In this document: positions 1 to 7,303 of the stretch, piece by piece | Layout of the letters: each line of letters opens with the position of its first letter | Position numbering within the stretch: position 1 is the first letter of the stretch | From: an uncultured Clostridia bacterium | Lineage (GTDB): Bacteria > Bacillota > Clostridia > Oscillospirales > Acutalibacteraceae | Assembly: GCA_945221685.1 (NCBI GenBank) | Contig: CALYNN010000002.1 | Span: 1-24,099, forward strand | Reading direction: 5' to 3' | Length of the DNA: 24,099 bases | Notes under the pieces: generated by a model | The model's input: the letters and a program-made list of their open reading frames with translations, nothing else | Databases searched by the model: none | What the model was told of the DNA's origin: nothing | Program-made: the position numbers and the translations under genes

Positions 1-58
1 CCCACCGAGATCTACACGCCTAAGATCGGCGGCAGCTTCAGATGTGTATAAGAGCCAG
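1..58 (+). other. Nextera P5/i5 adapter left on the contig end
   Basis: This is library adapter, not genome. It reads as P5 tail, an 8-base index close to GCGTAAGA, then the Nextera transposon end finishing at AGATGTGTATAAGAG plus CAG. There are a few substitutions against the known adapter, for example GCCAG for GACAG and one base in the index. Genomic sequence begins near 59. The adapter identity is established knowledge; the mismatches are read directly. Confidence 0.97.
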
Positions 59-861
59 AAGCAAAGCTCCTCGGGGTCGTGGTCACGCAGGCGCAGGTTT
101 TCTTCCTTAATGCCTATTGAGTACAGCCAATCGCGGCAGAAGCCTCTCCAGTAGTCAAACCACTCAAGGTCGGTGCCGGGCTTGCAGAAGAATTCAAGCT
201 CCATTTGCTCAAATTCTCTTACACGGAAAATAAACTTACCCGGTGTAATTTCGTTTCTGAAGGATTTACCGATTTGAGCAACGCCGAAGGGGATTTTCTT
301 TCTTGTTGTTCTCTGCACATTTGCAAAGTTTACGAAAATACCCTGCGCCGTTTCGGGACGAAGATAGATTTCGTCCTTAGCGTCCTCGGTAACGCCCTGA
401 AATGTTTTGAACATAAGGTTAAACTGACGAATGTCTGTAAAATTATTTGCGCCGCAGTTGGGACAGGGAATGTTGTGCTCCTTAATGTATGCCGCCATTT
501 CCTCGTTGCTCCAGCCTGCAACATTAGTGCCGTCGAAGCTTTCGATAAGGTCGTCGGCTCTGTGCCTTGTTTTGCAGTCGCAGCAGTCCATAAGCGGATC
601 TGAAAAGCCGCCTAAATGACCTGAAGCCACCCATGATTGAGGGTTCATAAGAATAGCGGAATCAAGACCTACATTGTAGTGGTTCTCCTGAATGAACTTT
701 TTGCGCCACGCTTTTTTTATGTTTTCCTTAAGCTCAACGCCAAGAGGACCGTAGTCCCAGGTGTTTGCAAGACCTCCGTAAATTTCGGAGCCGGCATATA
801 CAAAGCCTCTGCCCTTGCTTAAAGCCACAAGCTGCTCAAGTGTTTTTTCTGTGTTTAACAT
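59..861 (-). CDS. glyS: Glycine--tRNA ligase, single-chain type, C-terminal part missing
   Basis: This gene encodes the class II synthetase that charges tRNA-Gly in the cytoplasm. About 267 residues are visible, starting MLNTEKTLEQLVALSKGRG. The reading frame contains YAGSEIYGGLANTWDYGPLG, a zinc-type cysteine cluster (CCDCK, then CPNCG), class II motif 2 around FRNEITPGKFIFRVREF, and the following EQMELEFFC segment. These are hallmarks of the homodimeric bacterial/eukaryotic-type GlyRS, usually about 460 residues, so roughly the last 195 residues are lost where the contig runs into adapter. The start is supported by GGAGG eight bases upstream and a good promoter. The gene diverges from yqfC. 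No T-box leader is present: the promoter sits only about 40 bases from the start codon. The gene has no stop in the window because it is truncated. Confidence 0.96.
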
Positions 862-876
862 ATGATAAACCTCCAA

Positions 877-902
877 CTGTAATAACTGATTATATATTAC
901 AG
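877..902 (-). repeat. Inverted repeat in the glyS leader
   Basis: CTGTAATA and TATTACAG form a perfect 8-base inverted repeat with a 10-base loop, covering the predicted transcription start and ending just before the ribosome binding site. It could be a 5' stabilising hairpin or an operator. It has no T-run, so it is not a terminator. Confidence 0.5.
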
Positions 903-905
903 AAC

Positions 906-934
906 ATTTTACTATTTTTTTTATAATAAGTCAA
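906..934 (-). promoter_or_regulatory. Sigma-A promoter of glyS
   Basis: On the minus strand TTGACT (929-934) and TAAAAT (906-911) are separated by 17 bases, close to consensus. Transcription would start near 900, giving a leader of about 40 bases. Confidence 0.75.
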
Positions 935-1036
935 TATCAATTAAGAAGTAACCGAAATCAAAAGCATATCTCCGGACTGAAAATATTTTTAGTGAAAGTG
1001 CAGTGACTTTTTCGCATATTATTTATCGGTGATAAA

Positions 1037-1297
1037 ATGAAAAAGATTAGCATAAAAGAAAAGCTTTCCGTCAGTCCTAAAGAGCTGTTGTTCGGTGAGC
1101 CGCGAATTGAAATGTCGGGCAACGAATGTCTTGTTGACGGAATGCAAAGCATTATCGAATATTCCGATACAAAAATTACGGTAAGTCTGGGATCTCAGCA
1201 AATTACCTTTTTAGGCGACGGACTGCGCATAAATTCCTTTACCGGTGAGGGAGCTGTTGTTGAGGGCAATATTATTTCTATGGAGTTTTCACAGTGA
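1037..1297 (+). CDS. yqfC: Sporulation protein YqfC
   Basis: This is a small protein of 86 residues, the usual length of the YqfC family, which in Bacillus is made in the mother cell under sigma-E and is conserved in endospore formers. Its biochemical role is not established. The sequence has the family layout: a short basic N-terminus, then a beta-rich body with the segments LFGEPRIEMSGNECLVDG and GLRINSFTGEGAVVEGNI. The start has only a weak ribosome binding site (GGTGA, six bases upstream). The gene overlaps the GTG start of yqfD by four bases (GTGA), which implies translational coupling. I could not identify a convincing sigma-E promoter in the 100 bases upstream. Confidence 0.9.
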   Translation: MKKISIKEKLSVSPKELLFGEPRIEMSGNECLVDGMQSIIEYSDTKITVSLGSQQITFLGDGLRINSFTGEGAVVEGNIISMEFSQ

Positions 1298-2265
1298 TAC
1301 GATTTTTCAGATTTATTTTCGGTTATGTGGATTTTGCCTTTATGGGCGGCTTTTGCGAGGATTTTTTAACCGAGTGCTTTAAGCGGGGAATTGAGCTTCG
1401 AAGCGCCTGCAAAACCGATTACGGCTTTAAAGCAAGCTGTCGTGCCTCCGAATATAAAAAGCTTCACCGCATTGCATATGCTCACGGCGGCAGAGTAAAA
1501 ATAATAGAGAAGCACGGACTGCCCTTTATTGCAATGCCGCTTAAAAACAGAGCGGGGCTTGCGGTGGGAGCTGTTGCCTTTGTACTCGTAGTCTCCTTGT
1601 TAAACTCTTTTGTGTGGAGGGTGGAGGTTGTCGGCAACAGCACCGTAAGCGACACCTCGGTTTGTTCATTCCTTGAGCAAAACGATTTGAAATCAGGAGT
1701 AATGTGGAGCAGTGTTGACAGGGATAGACTGTGCCTGGCGCTTATGAGCGAGTTCAAGGATTTTTCATGGGTGCATATCAATAAGCAGGGAGCTGTGGCA
1801 AGAGTGGAAATCAGCGAGCGCACGCCTGAGCCGAAGCCTGCCGATGAGGAAAAGCTGGCAGGAAATAATGTTTTTACCCGTCAGCTTCAGGTTGCGGCTT
1901 ACCGCGAGCAGCGCGATTTAACCGTAAAAAGCATAAAGACCTATAAAAAATTCTGCTTTTTCGGAATAAAAATACCTCTTTACATTAATTATAGGAAAGG
2001 TGATATTTCAAATTCAAGCACAAGGTATCTTGAAATTAAAGGTGTAGCCCTGCCGATAGGTATAGAAATCCTTGAGGAAAGCTATGTTGAATATAGAACA
2101 AAAACTCTTGATGACGGCAGTGTAAAGGAGCTTGCCGAAAAAAAGCTGAAGATTGCCGAGGAGCAGGAGCTTGACGGCTTTGAAATAATAAACAAGTCTC
2201 AAAAGATAAGGTTAGACGCCGATAAATGCAGTATTGCAGTGGTATATACTGTCAAAAGAAAATAA
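1294..2265 (+). CDS. yqfD: Sporulation membrane protein YqfD
   Basis: YqfD partners YqfC in sporulation; the family is a single-pass membrane protein with a large extracytoplasmic part. Visible here: an N-terminal cytoplasmic domain (about 1-85), one transmembrane helix near residues 87-106 (AVGAVAFVLVVSLLNSFVW), then a POTRA-like stretch with WRVEVVGNSTVS and the YqfD signature WSSVDRDRL...WVHINKQG...VEISERT. At 323 residues it is shorter than the roughly 400 of the Bacillus protein. The start is GTG inside the end of yqfC. In many Firmicutes phoH and ybeY follow; here the next gene is uxuA with its own promoter, so the sporulation operon ends at yqfD. Confidence 0.93.
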   Translation: MIRFFRFIFGYVDFAFMGGFCEDFLTECFKRGIELRSACKTDYGFKASCRASEYKKLHRIAYAHGGRVKIIEKHGLPFIAMPLKNRAGLAVGAVAFVLVVSLLNSFVWRVEVVGNSTVSDTSVCSFLEQNDLKSGVMWSSVDRDRLCLALMSEFKDFSWVHINKQGAVARVEISERTPEPKPADEEKLAGNNVFTRQLQVAAYREQRDLTVKSIKTYKKFCFFGIKIPLYINYRKGDISNSSTRYLEIKGVALPIGIEILEESYVEYRTKTLDDGSVKELAEKKLKIAEEQELDGFEIINKSQKIRLDADKCSIAVVYTVKRK

Positions 2266-2275
2266 TCATTTAACC

Positions 2276-2304
2276 TTGAAAGCGTAAAAGTAATGTGGTA
2301 AAAT
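2276..2304 (+). promoter_or_regulatory. Sigma-A promoter of uxuAB
   Basis: TTGAAA (2276-2281), a 17-base spacer, then TAAAAT (2299-2304) preceded by TGG, an extended -10. It lies immediately after the yqfD stop and about 40 bases before uxuA, so the hexuronate genes are not dependent on sporulation transcription. Confidence 0.75.
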
Positions 2305-2344
2305 GTATGGGAAAGAAATAATAAAATCGTAAGGAGGTAACGCT

Positions 2345-3415
2345 ATGCAAATGACTTTCCGATGGTTCGGAGCTGATAAGGACACCGTTTCTCTTGAGCA
2401 AATCAAGCAGATACCGGGGGTTACCGGTGTTGTTCCTGCTCTTCACTATCTTCCTGCCGGCGAAGCGTGGGAGATGGAGGATGTGCAGAAAATGTACGAC
2501 GAAATTACTGCCGCCGGACTTACTATGGAATGTATAGAAAGCGTAAATGTTCACGAGGATATTAAGCTTGGACTGCCAAGCCGTGATAGGCTTATAGAAA
2601 ATTACAAAACATCTATCCGAAATCTCGCCAAGGTGGGCGTAAAGGTTATATGCTATAACTTTATGCCTGTGTTTGACTGGACGAGAACAGATTTATATAT
2701 GCCCCTGCCCGACGGCTCTACCTGCCTTTGCTACGACGGCAAGCAGGTTGAGGGCAAGTCCCCGGAGGATATGTTCCGCGAGATTGACGATAATTCAAAC
2801 GGCTATGCTATGCCCGGCTGGGAAACCGAGCGTATGGGCGAAATCAAGGAGCTTTTTGAAAAATATAAGGGCATTACCGCCGATGATTTGTGGGAAAATC
2901 TTAAGTATTTTCTTGAGGCAATTATGCCTGTTTGCGAGGAGTGCGATGTCAAAATGGCAATACACCCCGATGATCCGCCCTGGGGTATTTTCGGCTTGCC
3001 GAGAATTATAACAGGCAAGGACGCTATTGTTAAGCTTCTTAATATGGTGCCCAGCAAATATAACGGCATAACTCTTTGCACCGGTTCTTTAGGCGCAAGC
3101 CCCAAAAACGATATGGTGGAAATCATCAAAGCCGCAGGCGACAGAATTTATTTTGCTCACCTTCGTAATGTTGCAATAAACGATAAGTGGTTTAACGAAA
3201 CTGCCCACGAAAGCGACGCAGGCTCCTTGGATATGTACGAAATTGTTAAGGCACTTCAGGAGGTTGGCTTCGACGGATATATCCGTCCCGACCACGGCAG
3301 AATGATTTGGGGCGAGGTTGCCCGTCCCGGCTACGGACTTTTCGACAGAGCGTTGGGCGTAAGCTATCTTAACGGTCTTTGGGAAGCAGTGAAAAAAAGC
3401 AGAAAGGAAAAGTGA
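2345..3415 (+). CDS. uxuA: D-mannonate dehydratase UxuA
   Basis: UxuA removes water from D-mannonate to give 2-keto-3-deoxygluconate (EC 4.2.1.8), the second committed step in breakdown of D-glucuronate in the cytoplasm. The whole 356-residue chain matches the family from MQMTFRWFGADKDTVSL on. The metal ligands known from the Streptococcus suis enzyme (His, Cys, His, Asp) line up with H207 in IHPDDPPWG, C245 in TLCTGSLG, H272 in FAHLRN and D316 in IRPDHGR. The ribosome binding site AAGGAGG lies 5-6 bases from the ATG. It is followed after six bases by the mannonate oxidoreductase gene, so the two consecutive pathway steps are co-transcribed. Confidence 0.97.
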   Translation: MQMTFRWFGADKDTVSLEQIKQIPGVTGVVPALHYLPAGEAWEMEDVQKMYDEITAAGLTMECIESVNVHEDIKLGLPSRDRLIENYKTSIRNLAKVGVKVICYNFMPVFDWTRTDLYMPLPDGSTCLCYDGKQVEGKSPEDMFREIDDNSNGYAMPGWETERMGEIKELFEKYKGITADDLWENLKYFLEAIMPVCEECDVKMAIHPDDPPWGIFGLPRIITGKDAIVKLLNMVPSKYNGITLCTGSLGASPKNDMVEIIKAAGDRIYFAHLRNVAINDKWFNETAHESDAGSLDMYEIVKALQEVGFDGYIRPDHGRMIWGEVARPGYGLFDRALGVSYLNGLWEAVKKSRKEK

Positions 3416-3421
3416 TTAGCT

Positions 3422-4273
3422 ATGTTTAAGCACGAAAATTTAAAGGGCAAGGTTGCAGTAGTTACAGGTGGCGGCGGAGTGCTTTGCGCCGCATTTGCAA
3501 AAACCCTTGCTCAGCAGGGCTGTAAGGTTGCGGTTCTTGACCTTAACGAAGCCGCGGCTCAGCAGTGTGCCGATGAAATTAACGCCGAGGGCGGACAGGC
3601 TATTGCAGTTGGATGCAATGTTCTTGAAATTGAGTCAATGGAAAAGGCAAGAGAGGTTATAAACGAAAAGCTGGGAAGCTGCGACATTCTTTTGAACGGC
3701 GCAGGCGGTAATAATCCAAAGGGCACTACCACCAAGGACACCCTGGAAAAAATCGACCTTGTTCAGAAGGACGAAAATATTAAAACCTTTTTTGACCTTG
3801 ATGCAAACGGAATAAGCTTTGTGTTTAATCTTAACTTTTTGGGTACTTTAATTCCCACTCAGGTTTTTGCAAGAGATATGGCGGAAAAGGAAAAGGGCAC
3901 AATTATTATGGTAACATCAATGAATGCCTTTCGTCCTCTTACCCGTATTCCTGCATACAGTGCGGCAAAGGCGGCTGTTAAAAACTTTACCGAGTGGATG
4001 GCAGTTCACTTTGCTCCCCTGGGCATTAGAGTAAATGCTATTGCCCCCGGCTTCTTCTCAACAAAGCAAAACGCAACACTCCTTTGGAATGAGGACGGCA
4101 CACCCACCGAAAGAACGGGCAAAATCCTTGCCGCTACTCCTATGAACCGCTTCGGCGAGGCAGAGGAGCTGGCAGGAACGCTTCTTTTCCTTTGCGACGA
4201 GGAGTATTCCGGATTTATTACAGGCGTAAATATTCCTGTTGACGGCGGCTTCAACGCTTATTCGGGTGTATAA
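3422..4273 (+). CDS. uxuB: SDR-family D-mannonate oxidoreductase (fructuronate reductase)
   Basis: This is a short-chain dehydrogenase/reductase of 283 residues. It has the nucleotide-binding glycine motif TGGGGVLC (residues 15-22), NGAGG (92-96), and the catalytic triad S166, Y179, K183 in YSAAK. SDR enzymes directly after uxuA, such as Bacillus YjmF, interconvert D-fructuronate and D-mannonate, feeding UxuA; that is the likely job here. It is not the long-chain UxuB family of E. coli, so the symbol marks function rather than homology. Substrate assignment rests on the neighbour; the SDR fold itself is certain. The chain includes an insertion after the NGAGG motif (about 97-125) that is typical of this gluconate/mannonate group. 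Confidence 0.88.
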   Translation: MFKHENLKGKVAVVTGGGGVLCAAFAKTLAQQGCKVAVLDLNEAAAQQCADEINAEGGQAIAVGCNVLEIESMEKAREVINEKLGSCDILLNGAGGNNPKGTTTKDTLEKIDLVQKDENIKTFFDLDANGISFVFNLNFLGTLIPTQVFARDMAEKEKGTIIMVTSMNAFRPLTRIPAYSAAKAAVKNFTEWMAVHFAPLGIRVNAIAPGFFSTKQNATLLWNEDGTPTERTGKILAATPMNRFGEAEELAGTLLFLCDEEYSGFITGVNIPVDGGFNAYSGV

Positions 4274-4311
4274 TTGCCTGCATATTCTGCAAGATAACAT
4301 CGTATAAACAG

Positions 4312-4347
4312 GGGGATGCCTAAGCCAAACGGCTTTTCGACATCCCC
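4312..4347 (+). repeat. Two-tier hairpin between uxuB and the GH30 gene
   Basis: GGGGATG and CATCCCC form an outer 7-base stem enclosing an AAGCC/GGCTT inner stem. The 3' side reads TTGTCGG, not a T-run, so it is a poor intrinsic terminator. It may mark RNA processing, or partial separation of the sugar-acid genes from the glycosidase downstream. Confidence 0.5.
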
Positions 4348-4401
4348 TTGTCGGTATTACAGAAGTTAAGTCCCGAACTGAAAAGTGAGAGAGGTGCTTT
4401 T

Positions 4402-6021
4402 ATGGCGAAGAAAAAAACAAAAGCTCTGTTTGGCGTTATGATAGCTGTTCTTGTTGTTGCGGCTGCTGCCGTGGCATACATATTTTTAGGCGTTGTGGGT
4501 ATAGATAACAGTACCCCCGTTTCAGCCACGGTAAGTGAAAAGGTAGAAAGCAATATTAATACAAACACAACCGTTATAGACGATACTGCGGTATATCAAA
4601 CGATAAACGGCTTCGGCGCATCTGCGTGCTGGTGGGCGCAGGATGTGGGCGAATGGGAGAACAGCGAAGAAATCATCAATATGCTCTACAGTAAAGATAA
4701 CGGAATAGGTCTTAATATATACCGCTATAATTTGGGCGCCGGCTCAAAGGGCGACGATCATATTCTTACGGAAAACCGAAAAACAGAATGCTTCCTGCAA
4801 AGCGACGGAAGCTATGATTTTACTGCCGACGCCGCGGCGCAGAAATGTCTTGAGCAGGCAAGGGCGGCGGCAGGCGATGATTTAAGAGTTACTCTTTTTG
4901 CAAATTCTCCCCCTGCTTCAATGACGGAGAATAACGCCGCCTACGGCTCGGCGCTTAGGGACGGCGATGAGTGGAAATGTAATCTCAGTGCCGATAAGTA
5001 CGAAAGCTACGCCGACTATCTTTATAAGGTTACCGAGCATTTTGTAAACGGCGGATACCGCGTTACCGATGTTTCGCCTGTTAACGAGCCGCAGTATAGC
5101 TGGGCGGCTTGGTATAATGACGACGGCTCCTACTCGGTAAATCAGGAGGGGTGTTACTACTCAAAGTATGAGGCAAGGGATTTAATGAATGTTATGGTTG
5201 AAAGGTTCGACGGCTCCGAGCTTGACGGTAAGGGCGTAAGACTTTCAATGTTTGAATCGGGTGCCGCCGAGGGCGAGGGCACAACAACCGCCGCATATTT
5301 TGATTGTATTCTCGGAAAGGGACCAAAGTATGTTTTCAAAAACAAGGCAATCAGAAATTATTTCAGCAGAGATGATGTAAATGTAAGCCTTCATTCCTAT
5401 TGGTCCTCTGCCGAAACAAAGCAGCAAGCGGCAGACTATTTAGCCGAAAGGTATGCCGCATATAACATTGCCTCAACTGAATATTGCCAAATGACAGGCG
5501 ATGAAAACACCGGCGTTTTCGACCTTATTTCAAAGGAGGAAAACGGCACGAACGGTATGACAATAGAATACGGCGTTGCTATGGCAAAGGTTATTGTTGA
5601 CGACCTGACTATTCTTAATTCAACCGAGTGGAGCTGGTGGCTTAGCTGCTCCTACGGCGTATATCCCGACGGACTTATTTACCTCAACCCCGATAATCAT
5701 AATGATATTCAAGCCTCAAAGAGATATTGGTGTCTCGGCAACTTTTCAAAATTTATAAACGAGGGTGCTTCAAGAATTGCCTGCAGCTCAGGCGTTGACG
5801 GTGTTGCAAGCTGTGCCTTTGTTAATACAGATAATTCTACGGTAATAGTTTATGTAAACGGTACGGATAACGACGCTTCAACAGCATTTAAGGCAGACGG
5901 CGCCTACAGCGTTTATACCACCGATTCAAGCCGTAATCTTCAGCAGACTGCCGCAGGTGAAGCAGGAAATACGGAAATTGCACTTCCCTCAATGTCTGTT
6001 GTTACGGTGGTTATGAAATAA
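4402..6021 (+). CDS. Membrane-anchored glycoside hydrolase family 30 enzyme
   Basis: This is an exported beta-glycanase of 539 residues. I chose the ATG at 4402 rather than an in-frame ATG 18 codons earlier because GAGAGAGG sits just before it and the product then starts MAKKKTKALFGV with an immediate hydrophobic segment (about 8-33). No clear signal-peptidase site follows, so an anchor is likely. The GH30 (beta/alpha)8 domain starts at YQTINGFGASACWW (65-78); the acid/base is E229 in SPVNEPQ, and the nucleophile is probably E360 in STEYCQM, with E285 (FESG) a less likely alternative. A beta-rich side domain closes the chain (about 440-539). GH30 members cleave glucuronoxylan, beta-1,6-galactan or glucosides; subfamily is not settled by eye. 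Its position 128 bases after uxuAB suggests a uronate-bearing substrate. It is closely paralogous to the C-terminal half of the protein at 17156-20227. Confidence 0.9.
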   Translation: MAKKKTKALFGVMIAVLVVAAAAVAYIFLGVVGIDNSTPVSATVSEKVESNINTNTTVIDDTAVYQTINGFGASACWWAQDVGEWENSEEIINMLYSKDNGIGLNIYRYNLGAGSKGDDHILTENRKTECFLQSDGSYDFTADAAAQKCLEQARAAAGDDLRVTLFANSPPASMTENNAAYGSALRDGDEWKCNLSADKYESYADYLYKVTEHFVNGGYRVTDVSPVNEPQYSWAAWYNDDGSYSVNQEGCYYSKYEARDLMNVMVERFDGSELDGKGVRLSMFESGAAEGEGTTTAAYFDCILGKGPKYVFKNKAIRNYFSRDDVNVSLHSYWSSAETKQQAADYLAERYAAYNIASTEYCQMTGDENTGVFDLISKEENGTNGMTIEYGVAMAKVIVDDLTILNSTEWSWWLSCSYGVYPDGLIYLNPDNHNDIQASKRYWCLGNFSKFINEGASRIACSSGVDGVASCAFVNTDNSTVIVYVNGTDNDASTAFKADGAYSVYTTDSSRNLQQTAAGEAGNTEIALPSMSVVTVVMK

Positions 6022-6035
6022 TCTCATAAAGCATC

Positions 6036-6069
6036 AAGCGGTTCGAACTCAACATTCGGACCGCTTTTT
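6036..6069 (+). terminator. Terminator after the GH30 gene
   Basis: AAGCGGTTCGAA pairs with TTCGGACCGCTT (one G-U pair), followed by TTTTTC. It lies 15 bases past the stop codon. Confidence 0.85.
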
Positions 6070-6077
6070 CAATGCAG

Positions 6078-6114
6078 TAAAAAAACAGGACTCGGAATTT
6101 CCAAGTCCTGTTTT
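6078..6114 (-). terminator. Terminator of ilvC
   Basis: Read on the minus strand, AAAACAGGACTTGG pairs with CCGAGTCCTGTTTT and continues into a T-run. It lies just past the ilvC stop and stands back to back with the GH30 terminator, so the convergent units are insulated. Confidence 0.85.
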
Positions 6115-6132
6115 GATTTGTATATGTATATC

Positions 6133-7149
6133 TTATTTCTCTGCGTATTTGTCGTCGCCGTTCCAGCTATACATAGCACGGATTTTCTGGCCAACCTCTT
6201 CAAGCTGATGAGAAGCCTCAAGCTCTCTCTTTGCCTTAAAGTGTGCCCAACCGTTGTTGCTCTCGGTGATGAACTTAGAAGCAAATGTGCCGTCCTGAAT
6301 TTCCTCAAGAATCTTCTTCATTTCCTTCTTTGTTTCGTCTGTAATCAATCTCTTGCCTGTTTCGTAATCGCCGAATTCAGCAGTGTTTGAAATTGAATAT
6401 CTCATCTTTGAGAAGCCGCCTGAATAGATAAGGTCAACGATAAGCTTCATCTCGTGAATACACTCGAAGTAAGCGTTTCTCGGGTCGTAGCCTGCCTCAA
6501 CAAGTGTTTCAAAGCCTGCCTTCATAAGAGCTGTTACGCCGCCGCAAAGAACTGCCTGCTCACCGAAAAGGTCTGTTTCTGTTTCGCACTTAAATGTTGT
6601 TTCAAGAATTGCGGCTCTTGCTCCACCGATGCCTGCGCCGTATGCAAGGGCGATGTCAAGACAGTGACCCGAAGCATCCTGATATACTGCAACAAGACAG
6701 GGAGTACCCTTGCCCTCCTTGTATTCAGAACGAACGGTGTGGCCCGGAGCCTTAGGAGCAATCATAAATACATCAATGTTTGACGGAGGTACGATTTGCT
6801 TAAAGTGAATGTTAAAGCCGTGAGCAAATGCAAGAGCCTTGCCCTCTGTAAGATACGGCTCAATGTCATTCTTGTAGATAGATGCCTGTCTTTCGTCCGG
6901 AGTAAGAATCATAATTACATCGGCAGCCTTTGCAGCCTCTGCGGTTGTCATAACCTTAAGGCCAAGCTCCTCAACATGCTTCCATGATTTTGAGCCCTCG
7001 TAAAGACCAACGATTACATTAACTCCGCTTTCGTGAAGGTTGAGAGCGTGAGCGTGTCCCTGCGAGCCGAAGCCGATAATGGCTACGGTCTTGCCTGCGA
7101 GAACATCAAGATTACAGTCTGATTCATAATAAATCTTTGCTTCTTCCAT
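6133..7149 (-). CDS. ilvC: Ketol-acid reductoisomerase IlvC (class I)
   Basis: IlvC converts acetolactate or acetohydroxybutyrate to the dihydroxy acid, the second step of valine, leucine and isoleucine synthesis, using NAD(P)H and Mg2+. The start at 7149 has AGGAGG eight bases upstream and gives 338 residues, the class I length; an in-frame ATG 18 codons earlier adds non-conserved leader. Visible: nucleotide-binding GFGSQGHA (26-33), the cofactor-selecting loop GLYEGSKSW (48-56), and metal-binding DLFGEQ and HEMK segments in the C-terminal helical domain. The loop has Tyr-Glu where NADPH enzymes usually carry Arg-Lys. The gene stands alone, without ilvBN or leuABCD nearby. Instead it sits 155 bases downstream of a GntR regulator on the same strand, with operator-like sites in its promoter. 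Confidence 0.97.
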   Translation of the reverse strand: MEEAKIYYESDCNLDVLAGKTVAIIGFGSQGHAHALNLHESGVNVIVGLYEGSKSWKHVEELGLKVMTTAEAAKAADVIMILTPDERQASIYKNDIEPYLTEGKALAFAHGFNIHFKQIVPPSNIDVFMIAPKAPGHTVRSEYKEGKGTPCLVAVYQDASGHCLDIALAYGAGIGGARAAILETTFKCETETDLFGEQAVLCGGVTALMKAGFETLVEAGYDPRNAYFECIHEMKLIVDLIYSGGFSKMRYSISNTAEFGDYETGKRLITDETKKEMKKILEEIQDGTFASKFITESNNGWAHFKAKRELEASHQLEEVGQKIRAMYSWNGDDKYAEK

Positions 7150-7190
7150 TGTTAAAATCCTCCTAAATAATATGATTATTAATTGCGGCA

Positions 7191-7205
7191 GGTTGTCTGT
7201 CAACC
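7191..7205. promoter_or_regulatory. Inverted repeat in the ilvC leader, possible GntR site
   Basis: GGTTGTCTGTCAACC is a perfect 5-base inverted repeat around a 5-base centre, at about +17 to +31 of the ilvC transcript. On the other strand it contains CAGACAAC, which also occurs in the gntR promoter site at 8026-8043. The repeat is seen; binding is inference. Confidence 0.5.
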
Positions 7206-7228
7206 CGTCAGCATTTTTGCTAATTCAC

Positions 7229-7257
7229 ATTATAGCTTGTATGATGTCTAATGTCAA
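7229..7257 (-). promoter_or_regulatory. Perfect consensus sigma-A promoter of ilvC with operator half in spacer
   Basis: On the minus strand TTGACA (7252-7257), exactly 17 bases, then TATAAT (7229-7234). The spacer carries GACATCATACAA (7237-7248), the same 12-mer as in the gntR upstream site. A repressor bound there would occlude polymerase. The leader to the ATG is about 73 bases and shows no T-box or leader peptide. Confidence 0.85.
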
Positions 7258-7303
7258 CACTTAATTTAAAAAAATTTTACTGCGTAATATCGCAAGGTGA
7301 TTT

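Noticed and set aside
205..822. Open frames on the plus strand across the first 860 bases
   Set aside because: They lie opposite glyS, which has conserved synthetase motifs throughout; they match no family and lack ribosome binding sites.
965..1022. Possible sigma-E promoter before yqfC (CATATTAT at 1015-1022)
   Set aside because: The -10-like element is too close to the start codon and no -35 at the right spacing is present.
2290..2312. GntR operator in the uxuAB promoter
   Set aside because: ATGTATGG resembles part of the TTGTATGA half-site, but no palindrome or second half is present.
4348..4401. Earlier ATG for the anchored GH30 protein
   Set aside because: It adds 18 polar residues before the hydrophobic segment and has no ribosome binding site, while the ATG at 4402 has one.
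7262..7303. Terminator between gntR and ilvC
   Set aside because: TGCG/CGCA is only a 4-base stem and the T-run is displaced, so I cannot support it.
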